DNA from: Limnohabitans curvus
GTDB lineage: Bacteria; Pseudomonadota; Gammaproteobacteria; Burkholderiales; Burkholderiaceae_C
Assembly (NCBI RefSeq): GCF_003063475.1
Contig: NZ_NESP01000001.1
Span: 1,426,001-1,490,000 of the forward strand
Reading direction: 5' to 3'
DNA: 64,000 nt
Shown here: positions 17,384 to 24,889 of the stretch, piece by piece
How positions within the stretch are numbered: position 1 is the first letter of the stretch
Layout: each line of letters starts with the position of its first letter
The notes under the pieces: generated by a model
What the model saw: the letters and a program-made list of their open reading frames with translations, nothing else
Told to the model about the DNA's origin: nothing
The model's database searches: none
Made by a program: the position numbers and the translations under genes

Positions 17384-17989
17384 TCAGCCTTTTTTAGATT
17401 TGGTTTTGTCGGCCTTCTTGTCCGACTTCTTTTTGTCACCTTTGGCTAGCTTGCTCTTTGGCTTGTCCGCCTTTTTCGCTTTGGGCTTTTCGTCCTTTGG
17501 AAATTCAGAGGTGGAAGACAACAAAGTGCCACGGCACTTCTTCGCGCCGCACCAGCAAGGGTATTCCAGCTTGAGCGCGGGCGTCATGGGCGCGTCGATC
17601 ACCAAGCCATAGTCGTAGCTCAGCTCTTCACCGGCTTTGATGTCGCGTATCGCCCTAATGAAAATGCGACCGTCCACTTCGTCTGGTTCACAGCTGGGTT
17701 TGCACGAGTGGTTGATCCAACGCGAAGAGTTGCCGCCGTACAGCGCGTCAATCACGTGGGTCTCGTCGATGTGAAAGTAAAACGTGTGATTGGGGTCGGT
17801 GGGGTCGTGCGGATGGCGGCGCAGCGCCTCTTTCCAGCTGATGATCTCGCCCACGTACTCAATGATGGTCTCGCCTTTGGCGAAGTCTGTCAGTGCAAAA
17901 ACCCCTTTGCCATGGACACCTGAGCGACGGGTTTGGATGCGACGGCCTTTGATGGGCGCGGGGGGTTGGGCGATAGATTTTTTGGACAC
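17384..17989 (-). CDS. SET-domain protein-lysine methyltransferase with lysine-rich tail
   Basis: A 201-residue protein with a complete SET fold: RRSGVHGKGVFA (21-32), the cofactor and active-site motif RWINHSCKPSC (90-100), GEELSYDYG (120-128) and a post-SET zinc motif with C145, C147 and C152. SET proteins transfer methyl groups from S-adenosylmethionine to lysines. The target here is unknown. The last 37 residues contain 18 lysines in a KKADK/KSK pattern like histone H1 tails or bacterial histone-like proteins, suggesting nucleic-acid binding or self-methylation. birA follows five bases later. All catalytic motifs look intact. Confidence 0.9.
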   Translation of the reverse strand: MSKKSIAQPPAPIKGRRIQTRRSGVHGKGVFALTDFAKGETIIEYVGEIISWKEALRRHPHDPTDPNHTFYFHIDETHVIDALYGGNSSRWINHSCKPSCEPDEVDGRIFIRAIRDIKAGEELSYDYGLVIDAPMTPALKLEYPCWCGAKKCRGTLLSSTSEFPKDEKPKAKKADKPKSKLAKGDKKKSDKKADKTKSKKG

Positions 17990-18011
17990 TGAATTTTTCT
18001 GTTAACTTAAA

Positions 18012-18057
18012 TACGTACGCATGTGCGTGCGCGCCCGTGGGCGCGCGTGCGCACGCG
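18012..18057. repeat. Z-DNA-prone alternating purine/pyrimidine tract with palindrome
   Basis: From 18012 to 18034 every step alternates purine and pyrimidine, and after a short break it does so again from 18041 to 18057. Inside is a GCGCGCCC-GT-GGGCGCGC inverted repeat (18029-18046), followed by the self-complementary GTGCGCAC (18047-18054). It lies between the divergent SET gene and topB starts. Confidence 0.8.
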
Positions 18058-18099
18058 AGAGAAGCAAATTGTAGTGGTCAGTTTTTAAGGAACTTTGAA

Positions 18100-21048
18100 A
18101 TGAGCAAAACCCTCGTGATTGCCGAAAAACCTTCGGTCGCGCAAGACATCGTGCGCGCACTCACGCCTGTGGCGGGGAAGTTCGAAAAACACGACGATCA
18201 CTTTGAGAGCGACACCTATGTCGTCTCTAGTGCCGTGGGTCATTTGGTGGAAATCCAAGCACCCGAAGAATTCGACGTCAAACGCGGCAAATGGAGCTTT
18301 GCCAACCTGCCCGTCATCCCCCCCTTCTTCGACTTGAAGCCGGTGGAAAAAACCAAGACCCGTTTGAACGCGGTGGTGAAGCTGGCCAAACGCAAAGACG
18401 TGACCGCCCTCATCAACGCGTGTGACGCGGGCCGCGAAGGTGAATTGATTTTCCGTTTGATCGAGCAATACGCAGGCGGCAAAAAGCCCCTCGACAAACC
18501 CGTCAAACGCCTGTGGTTGCAGTCGATGACGCCGCAAGCGATTCGCGATGGTTTTGAATCTTTGCGCAGCGAAAAACAAATGCAAGGCTTGGCCGATGCC
18601 GCACGAAGCCGCTCGGAAGCCGACTGGCTGGTGGGCATCAACGGCACCCGAGCCTTGACCGCGTTCAACTCGCGCGAAGGTGGCTTCTTCTTGACCACCG
18701 TGGGCCGTGTGCAAACGCCCACGCTGTCTGTGGTGGTGGAGCGCGAAGAACAAATTCGCAAGTTCATCAGCCGCGACTACTGGGAAATTCACGCGTCATT
18801 CAAGGTTGAAGCAGGTGCCTACCCCGCCAAGTGGTTCAACCCCGAGCACAAAAAAGACGCCGAGAAAAAACACGACCGTGTGTGGAGCGAAGCCGAAGCT
18901 TTGGCCATCGCCGACGCTGTGCGCAACCAAATTGCCACCGTCACCGAAGAAAGCAAGCCCACCACCAAAGCCAGCCCCGGTTTGTTTGACTTGACCTCGC
19001 TGCAACGCGAAGCCAACGGCCGCTTTGGCTTCTCCGCCAAAACCACCTTGGCCTTGGCGCAAAGCTTGTACGAGCGCCACAAGGCGCTGACCTACCCACG
19101 TACCGATTCACGCCACTTGCCCGAAGACTATGTGGCCGTGGTGAAAGACACTTTCACCATGCTTGCTGATAGCGGCATGAAGCACTTAGAGCAACACGCC
19201 ACCGTCGCGCTGAACAACAAGTACGTGCGCAAACTGCCCCGTGTGTTTGACAACAAAAAAGTCAGCGATCACTTTGCGATCATCCCGACCTTGCAAGCAC
19301 CCAGCGGTTTGTCTGAAGCCGAGCAAAAGTTGTATGACTTGGTGGTGCGCCGCTTCATGGCGGTGTTCTTCCCCAGCGCCGAATACATGGTGACCACGCG
19401 CATCAGCACGGTCAAAGCTGCGGGCAAAGACCACGCCTTCCGCACCGAAGGCAAAGTGTTGGTCAACGCCGGTTGGATGGCCGTGTACGGCAAAGACGCC
19501 GCGCAAGAAGCCTCCGACAACGAAGAAGATGGCAAGACCCTCGTCGCCTTGAAAGCAGGCGAATCGGCCAAGAACGAGTCGGCCGACGCCAAAGGCCTGA
19601 AAACCCGCCCACCCGCACGCTACAGCGAAGCCACGTTGCTGGGCGCGATGGAAGGTGCTGGCAAGTTGGTGGAAGACGACGAGTTCCGCGAAGCCATGCA
19701 AGAAAAAGGCTTGGGCACACCAGCAACGCGCGCGGCCATCATCGAAGGCCTGCTCAACGAGAAATACCTCATCCGCGATGGCCGCGAGATGATTCCCACC
19801 GCCAAGGCTTTCCAGCTGTTCACGCTGCTGCGCGGTTTGGGCGTGGAAGAGCTGTCCAAGCCCGAACTCACTGGCGGCTGGGAACACAAACTCTCGCTCA
19901 TGGAACACGGCCAACTGAGCCGCGAAGAGTTCATGCGCGAAATTGCCGAGATGACCGAGCACATCGTCAAGAAGGCCAAAGAGTTTGACCGCGACACCAT
20001 CCCCGGTGACTACGCCACGCTCAAAACCCCATGCCCCAAGTGCGGCGGCGTGGTGAAAGAAAACTACCGTCGCTACGCTTGCGTGGGCAAAGACGGCAGC
20101 GCGTCTGACTCCGGCGAAAACGGCGCAGGCTGCGGTTTCTCTATCAGCAAAATTCCAGGCGGTCGCACCTTTGATGCGGCTGAAGTAGAAGCGTTTTTGA
20201 CCAACAAAAAGATTGGCCCACTCGACGGCTTCCGCTCCAAAGCGGGCTGGCCGTTCACCGCCGAAATCGCGCTTAAGTACAGCGAAGAAGACCAAAACTG
20301 GAAACTCGAATTCGACTTTGGTGACGACGGCGCAGACTCGGGCGAAATCGTGGAATTCAGCGACGCAGCACCCTTGGGCAACTGCCCCAAGTGCGGCAGC
20401 CCAGTACACGAACACGGCAGCAACTATGTGTGTAGCAAGGCTGTGCCCACGCACGCGCAAGCCACACCCAGCTGTGACTTCAAGAGCGGCAAAATCATCT
20501 TGCAGCAACCGGTGGAACGCGAGCAAATGGCCAAGTTGTTGAGCGAAGGTAAAACCGATTTGCTCGATAAGTTTGTGTCCATGCGCACACGCCGTTCGTT
20601 CAAAGCGTTCTTGCAGTGGGACGCCGAAGCCGGCAAGGTGAACTTTGCGTTCGAACCACGCGTGAGCAAGTACCCGCCCAAAGGCGGCAAGACGCCCACG
20701 ACCAACGCGCTCATCAAAGCCGCTGGCAAGAAAGTGCCCGCTAAAACCACCAAGGCTGCCAAAGCAAAAGCAGAAAAAGTGGCCAAACCCAAAGCACCAC
20801 GCAAAGTCACCGCAGGCTATTTGCCCAGCGCTGACCTAGCCAACGTGATTGGTGCAGAAGCCGTGGCCCGCACCGAGGTGATTAAGAAGCTGTGGGACTA
20901 CATCAAGGCCAATGGCTTGCAAGATGCCACCAACAAACGCGCCATCAACGCCGACGCCAAACTCAAACCCGTGTTTGGTAAAGACCAAGTGACCATGTTT
21001 GAACTGGCAGGCATTGCCGGCAAACACCTGCGACCCATTGGTGAGTAA
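18100..21048 (+). CDS. topB: DNA topoisomerase III (TopB) fused to a C-terminal SWIB/MDM2 domain
   Basis: A type IA topoisomerase of 982 residues that relaxes and decatenates DNA. The Toprim domain opens the protein (KTLVIAEKPSVAQDI; CDAGREGELIFR), and the active-site tyrosine is Y332 in LTYPRTDSR. Two Cys-rich topoisomerase zinc-finger-type regions follow at about 643-685 (PCPKCGG...GCGF) and 760-795 (NCPKCGS...CDF), then a Lys/Ala linker and, at about 907-980, a SWIB/MDM2-like domain (YLPSADLANVIG to HLRPI). E. coli TopB has 653 residues, so about 330 are extra. ATG at 18100 follows AAGGAACTTTGAA. metX starts 16 bases downstream. Confidence 0.94.
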   Translation: MSKTLVIAEKPSVAQDIVRALTPVAGKFEKHDDHFESDTYVVSSAVGHLVEIQAPEEFDVKRGKWSFANLPVIPPFFDLKPVEKTKTRLNAVVKLAKRKDVTALINACDAGREGELIFRLIEQYAGGKKPLDKPVKRLWLQSMTPQAIRDGFESLRSEKQMQGLADAARSRSEADWLVGINGTRALTAFNSREGGFFLTTVGRVQTPTLSVVVEREEQIRKFISRDYWEIHASFKVEAGAYPAKWFNPEHKKDAEKKHDRVWSEAEALAIADAVRNQIATVTEESKPTTKASPGLFDLTSLQREANGRFGFSAKTTLALAQSLYERHKALTYPRTDSRHLPEDYVAVVKDTFTMLADSGMKHLEQHATVALNNKYVRKLPRVFDNKKVSDHFAIIPTLQAPSGLSEAEQKLYDLVVRRFMAVFFPSAEYMVTTRISTVKAAGKDHAFRTEGKVLVNAGWMAVYGKDAAQEASDNEEDGKTLVALKAGESAKNESADAKGLKTRPPARYSEATLLGAMEGAGKLVEDDEFREAMQEKGLGTPATRAAIIEGLLNEKYLIRDGREMIPTAKAFQLFTLLRGLGVEELSKPELTGGWEHKLSLMEHGQLSREEFMREIAEMTEHIVKKAKEFDRDTIPGDYATLKTPCPKCGGVVKENYRRYACVGKDGSASDSGENGAGCGFSISKIPGGRTFDAAEVEAFLTNKKIGPLDGFRSKAGWPFTAEIALKYSEEDQNWKLEFDFGDDGADSGEIVEFSDAAPLGNCPKCGSPVHEHGSNYVCSKAVPTHAQATPSCDFKSGKIILQQPVEREQMAKLLSEGKTDLLDKFVSMRTRRSFKAFLQWDAEAGKVNFAFEPRVSKYPPKGGKTPTTNALIKAAGKKVPAKTTKAAKAKAEKVAKPKAPRKVTAGYLPSADLANVIGAEAVARTEVIKKLWDYIKANGLQDATNKRAINADAKLKPVFGKDQVTMFELAGIAGKHLRPIGE

Positions 21049-21064
21049 AAAATAGAGTGACCGC

Positions 21065-22282
21065 ATGACCGTCCACGCCAAACCCATGATTGCCACGCCG
21101 CAGGCGATGCACTTTGTAGAACCACTCGCGCTGCAGAGTGGCGCCAGTGTGCGCGACTACACCCTCGCCTATGAAACCTACGGCACGCTCAACGCCGACC
21201 GCTCCAACGCGGTGCTGGTGTGCCACGCCCTCAACGCCTCGCACCACGTCGCAGGCGTGTACGAAGGCCAAGACAAAAGCGAAGGCTGGTGGGACAACAT
21301 GATTGGCCCAGGCAAGCCTGTGGACACCAACCACTTCTTCGTGATTGGCGTGAACAACCTCGGCTCTTGCTTTGGCTCCACCGGCCCCATGCACACCCAC
21401 CCCGACACGGGCAAGGTGTACGGCGCGGACTTCCCCGTGGTCACCGTAGAGGACTGGGTGAACACCCAAGCCTTGTTGCTCGACCGTTTGGGCATCCAGC
21501 AACTCGCCGCTGTTTTAGGCGGCAGCTTGGGCGGCATGCAAGCCCTGAGCTGGACGCTGCAATACCCAGACCGCGTGCGTCATGCCGTGGTGGTGGCAAG
21601 TGCGCCCAACCTGACGGCGGAGAACATCGCCTTCAACGAAGTGGCGCGTCGCGCCATCGTGACCGACCCCGACTTTCATGGCGGTCATTTTTACCAACAC
21701 GGCGTTGTGCCGCAGCGCGGTTTGCGTATCGCCCGTATGGTGGGCCACATCACGTATCTGAGCGACGATGTGATGAACGAGAAATTCGGCCGTGAACTGC
21801 GTGATGCTGTCGTTGGCAGTGCCACAGGCTACAAGTACTCCACCCAAGACGTGGAGTTTCAAATCGAAAGCTATCTGCGCTACCAAGGCGACAAGTTCAG
21901 CGAGTACTTTGACGCCAACACCTATTTGCTCATCACCCGCGCCCTCGATTACTTCGACCCCGCACGCACTTACGGCGGTGATTTGTCAGCTGCGTTTACG
22001 CGCACAGCGGCTAAATTTTTGCTGGTGAGCTTCACCACCGATTGGCGCTTCTCACCCGCACGCAGCCGCGAGATGGTGCAAGCCCTGCTCGACAACCAAC
22101 GCGATGTGAGCTACGCCGAAATCGACGCGCCACATGGCCACGATGCGTTCTTGCTGGACGATGCCCGCTACATGAATGTGGTGCGCTCGTACTTTGCGCG
22201 CATCAGCGGCGAGTTGCCCGCGTGCAGTTCTAACAACGGCGTCCAGCCCGCCTTGGCCGCGCACACCGGAGGTGCAGCATGA
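21065..22282 (+). CDS. metX: Homoserine O-acyltransferase MetX
   Basis: Acylates homoserine, the first committed step of methionine synthesis. A 405-residue alpha/beta hydrolase with nucleophile S154 in the GGSLGGMQ elbow, the Asp in [14 protein letters not shown] and the His in [12 protein letters not shown]. Pairing with MetW is typical of proteobacteria that use MetX, several of which turn out to use succinyl-CoA rather than acetyl-CoA, so the acyl donor is not decided here. It overlaps metW by four bases (ATGA). The C-terminal tail of about 20 Ala/Gly/Asn-rich residues looks unconserved. Confidence 0.93.
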   Translation: MTVHAKPMIATPQAMHFVEPLALQSGASVRDYTLAYETYGTLNADRSNAVLVCHALNASHHVAGVYEGQDKSEGWWDNMIGPGKPVDTNHFFVIGVNNLGSCFGSTGPMHTHPDTGKVYGADFPVVTVEDWVNTQALLLDRLGIQQLAAVLGGSLGGMQALSWTLQYPDRVRHAVVVASAPNLTAENIAFNEVARRAIVTDPDFHGGHFYQHGVVPQRGLRIARMVGHITYLSDDVMNEKFGRELRDAVVGSATGYKYSTQDVEFQIESYLRYQGDKFSEYFDANTYLLITRALDYFDPARTYGGDLSAAFTRTAAKFLLVSFTTDWRFSPARSREMVQALLDNQRDVSYAEIDAPHGHDAFLLDDARYMNVVRSYFARISGELPACSSNNGVQPALAAHTGGAA

Positions 22283-22860
22283 CCCACGACAACTTAGTGG
22301 CCATTGCCGCCCTCGTGCCCCAAGGCAGCCGCGTGCTTGACCTTGGCTGCGGCGACGGTGCATTGCTGGCCCACTTGCAGCAACACAAAGCCTGCACCGG
22401 CTATGGCGTAGAGCTTGATGACACCAATGTGCATGCCTGCGTGCAACGCGGTGTCAACGTGTTGCAGCTCAACCTTGATTTAGGCCTGAGCGTGTTTGCC
22501 GACCAGTCGTTTGACGTGGTGCTGCAAATCGACACCTTGCAACACTTGCGCAACGCCGAAACCATGTTGCGCGAAACTGCGCGTGTGGGCAAAACCGGTA
22601 TCGTGGCTTTCCCCAACTTTGCACACTGGCCCAACCGCCTGAGCATTCTGCAGGGGCGCATGCCCGTGACCAAGCGCCTGCCCTACCAGTGGTACGACAC
22701 GCCCAACATTCGCGTGGGCACGTTCAAGGACTTTGAAGTGTTGGCCGAGAAAAACGGTCTGCATGTGACCGATTCCTTTGGCTTGCAAAACGGCCAGCGT
22801 GTGGACACGTGGCCAAACCTCATGGCGGGGACAGCGGTGTTTAAATTTGAGCGTTCATAA
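22279..22860 (+). CDS. metW: Methionine biosynthesis protein MetW
   Basis: A 193-residue methyltransferase-fold protein that partners MetX and is needed for its activity in several proteobacteria. It has the SAM-binding-like motif [12 protein letters not shown] near the N-terminus, then GVELDD and [11 protein letters not shown], and the family segment [24 protein letters not shown] overlap with metX implies translational coupling. It converges with rsmE; the 82 bases between the two stops show no clear terminator. Confidence 0.93.
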   Translation: MTHDNLVAIAALVPQGSRVLDLGCGDGALLAHLQQHKACTGYGVELDDTNVHACVQRGVNVLQLNLDLGLSVFADQSFDVVLQIDTLQHLRNAETMLRETARVGKTGIVAFPNFAHWPNRLSILQGRMPVTKRLPYQWYDTPNIRVGTFKDFEVLAEKNGLHVTDSFGLQNGQRVDTWPNLMAGTAVFKFERS

Positions 22861-22942
22861 ACGCTTGGTGAGTTAACGGCTTAAGACAGACGCACCCACT
22901 GCCTTATGCGCAGCTAGGGCCGTCGCCTTTGGCTCACGCAGG

Positions 22943-23674
22943 CTATGCCAAAGTCAGCAGGGCCAATGCACCTAAAGCGGCCGTTTCAGCACGTAGCACC
23001 CGCTCGCCCAAGCTCAACGCCACGAAGCCCTTAGCTCGCGCAGCCGCATCTTCTGCATCGGTCAACCCGCCCTCTGGGCCATTGAGCAATACCCACGACT
23101 TGCTACTTGCCGCTGCGCCATCACGCAAGGCGTTCAAAGGCTGCGTGCTCGCATTCAACGACAACACGCCATGCACCACATCCGCCTGCGCCGTTTGACG
23201 CATCAGCCACGCATCTAAGCGCTCGGGCATGTCAATCACAGGCACGCGGTTGCGCCCGCACTGCTCGCTCGCGCTCGCCGCCACCGCTTGCCAATGGGCT
23301 TGTTTCTTTTCGGCGCGCTCGCCCGTCAGGCGAATCACGCTGCGCTCGGTCATCAAAGGAGTGATGCGGCGCACGCCCAACTCGGTGGCTTTTTCCACCA
23401 GCCAATCCATGCGCTCGTTGGCGGGCATGCCCACCGCGAGGTGCACTTGGCACACGGCTTCGCATTCCACGGCACGGTGCTCGCCCACGACCACGCGGAC
23501 ATCGCTGCGGCCCATGTGTTGCACTTCGGCGCTGAACTCGCCGCCCTCGCCGTTGAACAAAGTCAGTGTGTGGCCGGGCTGCATGCGCAGCACTTGCACA
23601 TGGCGAGCGGCGGTGGGCGGCAGGTCGACCACTTGGCCAGCCACCAAGGGCAGGGGGCAGTAAAAGCGCGCCAC
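22943..23674 (-). CDS. rsmE: 16S rRNA (uracil1498-N3)-methyltransferase RsmE
   Basis: Methylates U1498 of 16S rRNA. In 243 residues there is an N-terminal PUA-like domain (MARFYCPLPLVAGQ; ARHVQVLRM), then a SPOUT methyltransferase knot with ERMDWLVEKATELGVRRITPL, ERSV, ASEQCGRNRVP, LLNGPEGGL and LSLGERVLRAETA. The start is GTG at 23674, one base after the amgK stop, so the two are coupled on the minus strand. Confidence 0.95.
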   Translation of the reverse strand: MARFYCPLPLVAGQVVDLPPTAARHVQVLRMQPGHTLTLFNGEGGEFSAEVQHMGRSDVRVVVGEHRAVECEAVCQVHLAVGMPANERMDWLVEKATELGVRRITPLMTERSVIRLTGERAEKKQAHWQAVAASASEQCGRNRVPVIDMPERLDAWLMRQTAQADVVHGVLSLNASTQPLNALRDGAAASSKSWVLLNGPEGGLTDAEDAAARAKGFVALSLGERVLRAETAALGALALLTLA

Positions 23675-23675
23675 C

Positions 23676-24797
23676 TTAGCCGCGCCCGTTCAAACGGGGA
23701 AAGGCCAAGCTGATAGCGGGCTCTGTGCCTTCAATCTTGTCGATCAAGCGCAGCAAGGGCGTGAGCTCGCTGTAGCGACTGGCTGTGGTGCGGATGTAGT
23801 TGATGAAACGCGGCGCATCGGCCAAGTACTTGGGCTTGCCGTCACGCAGGGTCAGACGCGCAAAGATGCCCGCCACTTTGAGATGACGTTGCAAGCCCAT
23901 CCACTCCACGGCACGGTAAAACGCGCCGAAGTCGTTGTGCCAGCCGTCAAAGTCCATCAGGCCGAGTTTGCGGGCGCGTTCCCAGTAGCGGATGGTCACG
24001 TCCAACACCACGTCTTCTTCCCACGTCAAAAACGCGTCGCGCATGAGGCTGGCAATGTCGTAGGTCACAGGGCCATAGACGGCATCTTGAAAGTCGAGCA
24101 CGCCCAAGCGTTGTTCAGCGGGGTCGTGCGGCATCATCAAATTGCGCGGCATGAAATCGCGGTGCACGTACACACTGGGCGCGGCCAAGTTGCGTTGCAC
24201 GATGGTTTGGAAGGTTTTGTCCAGCATCTGGCGCTGGCTGCTGTCGATGTCTAGCTTGCGGTGTTGGGTGAGGTACCAATCGGGAAACAGTGACAGTTCG
24301 CGCTGCAACAAGGCCTCGTCATAGACAGGCAACACGCCGGGGCGGCTGCTTTGTTGCAAGGTCAACAGCGCATCAACGGCGCGCATGTACAGGCCGTGGT
24401 TGGCTTGTGGGTCGTCACGGTTGATCACGTCCATCATGGTTTGCGAGCCAATGTCGTCCAGCAACATGAAGCCCTGCGGCTCGTCCCACGCCAAGATGCG
24501 GGGGGCATAGAGGCCCGCGTCCAGCATCAGGCGGGCAATGCGCACAAAGGGTTCACAGTTTTCTTTGTCGGGCGGGGCGTCCATGACGATGCACGAGCCA
24601 TTGGCCGTATCGACACGGAAATAGCGCCTAAAGCTGGCATCTGCCGAGGCGGCACGCACGGAGGCGGGCAGCACGCCGTGGGCGCTGGCTTGGGCGTCTA
24701 GCCACTGGTGGAAGGCCACTTGGCGCTCGGGCTGGGCCCATTCGATTGGCGCGTGGAGGGATGTGCCCGAAGGCTGGGAAATAGAGGGTGTGCTCAT
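23676..24797 (-). CDS. amgK: N-acetylmuramate/N-acetylglucosamine kinase AmgK (aminoglycoside-phosphotransferase fold)
   Basis: A 373-residue sugar kinase of the APH fold. It has YVHRDFMPRNLM (the HxDxxxxN catalytic loop) and GVLDFQDAVYGPVTYD (metal-binding Asp). AmgK phosphorylates the anomeric carbon of MurNAc and GlcNAc in the muropeptide-recycling bypass that ends in UDP-MurNAc. Its divergent neighbour lptD and the presence of murU at 34166-35014 support this role. ATG at 24797 is chosen; an upstream in-frame start would add 20 unconserved residues and run toward lptD. Earlier annotations often call this family simply phosphotransferase. Confidence 0.87.
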   Translation of the reverse strand: MSTPSISQPSGTSLHAPIEWAQPERQVAFHQWLDAQASAHGVLPASVRAASADASFRRYFRVDTANGSCIVMDAPPDKENCEPFVRIARLMLDAGLYAPRILAWDEPQGFMLLDDIGSQTMMDVINRDDPQANHGLYMRAVDALLTLQQSSRPGVLPVYDEALLQRELSLFPDWYLTQHRKLDIDSSQRQMLDKTFQTIVQRNLAAPSVYVHRDFMPRNLMMPHDPAEQRLGVLDFQDAVYGPVTYDIASLMRDAFLTWEEDVVLDVTIRYWERARKLGLMDFDGWHNDFGAFYRAVEWMGLQRHLKVAGIFARLTLRDGKPKYLADAPRFINYIRTTASRYSELTPLLRLIDKIEGTEPAISLAFPRLNGRG

Positions 24798-24889
24798 GGA
24801 TAATCTAAATTCTACAAACGGTCCTCGGCGCCCCGACTTTTCGGGCACGCTGCTCAAGGGGTCGCTTCATTGAAGGTTTTCCCGTTTTC

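Noticed and set aside
18037..18099. Longer topB start adding 21 residues
   Set aside because: The extension is translated Z-DNA tract and leader; the family N-terminus and ribosome-binding site both point to ATG at 18100.
19186..20526. 446-codon open frame opposite topB
   Set aside because: Shadow of the conserved topB frame; composition unlike a real protein (Ala/Val/Phe/His rich, no motif).
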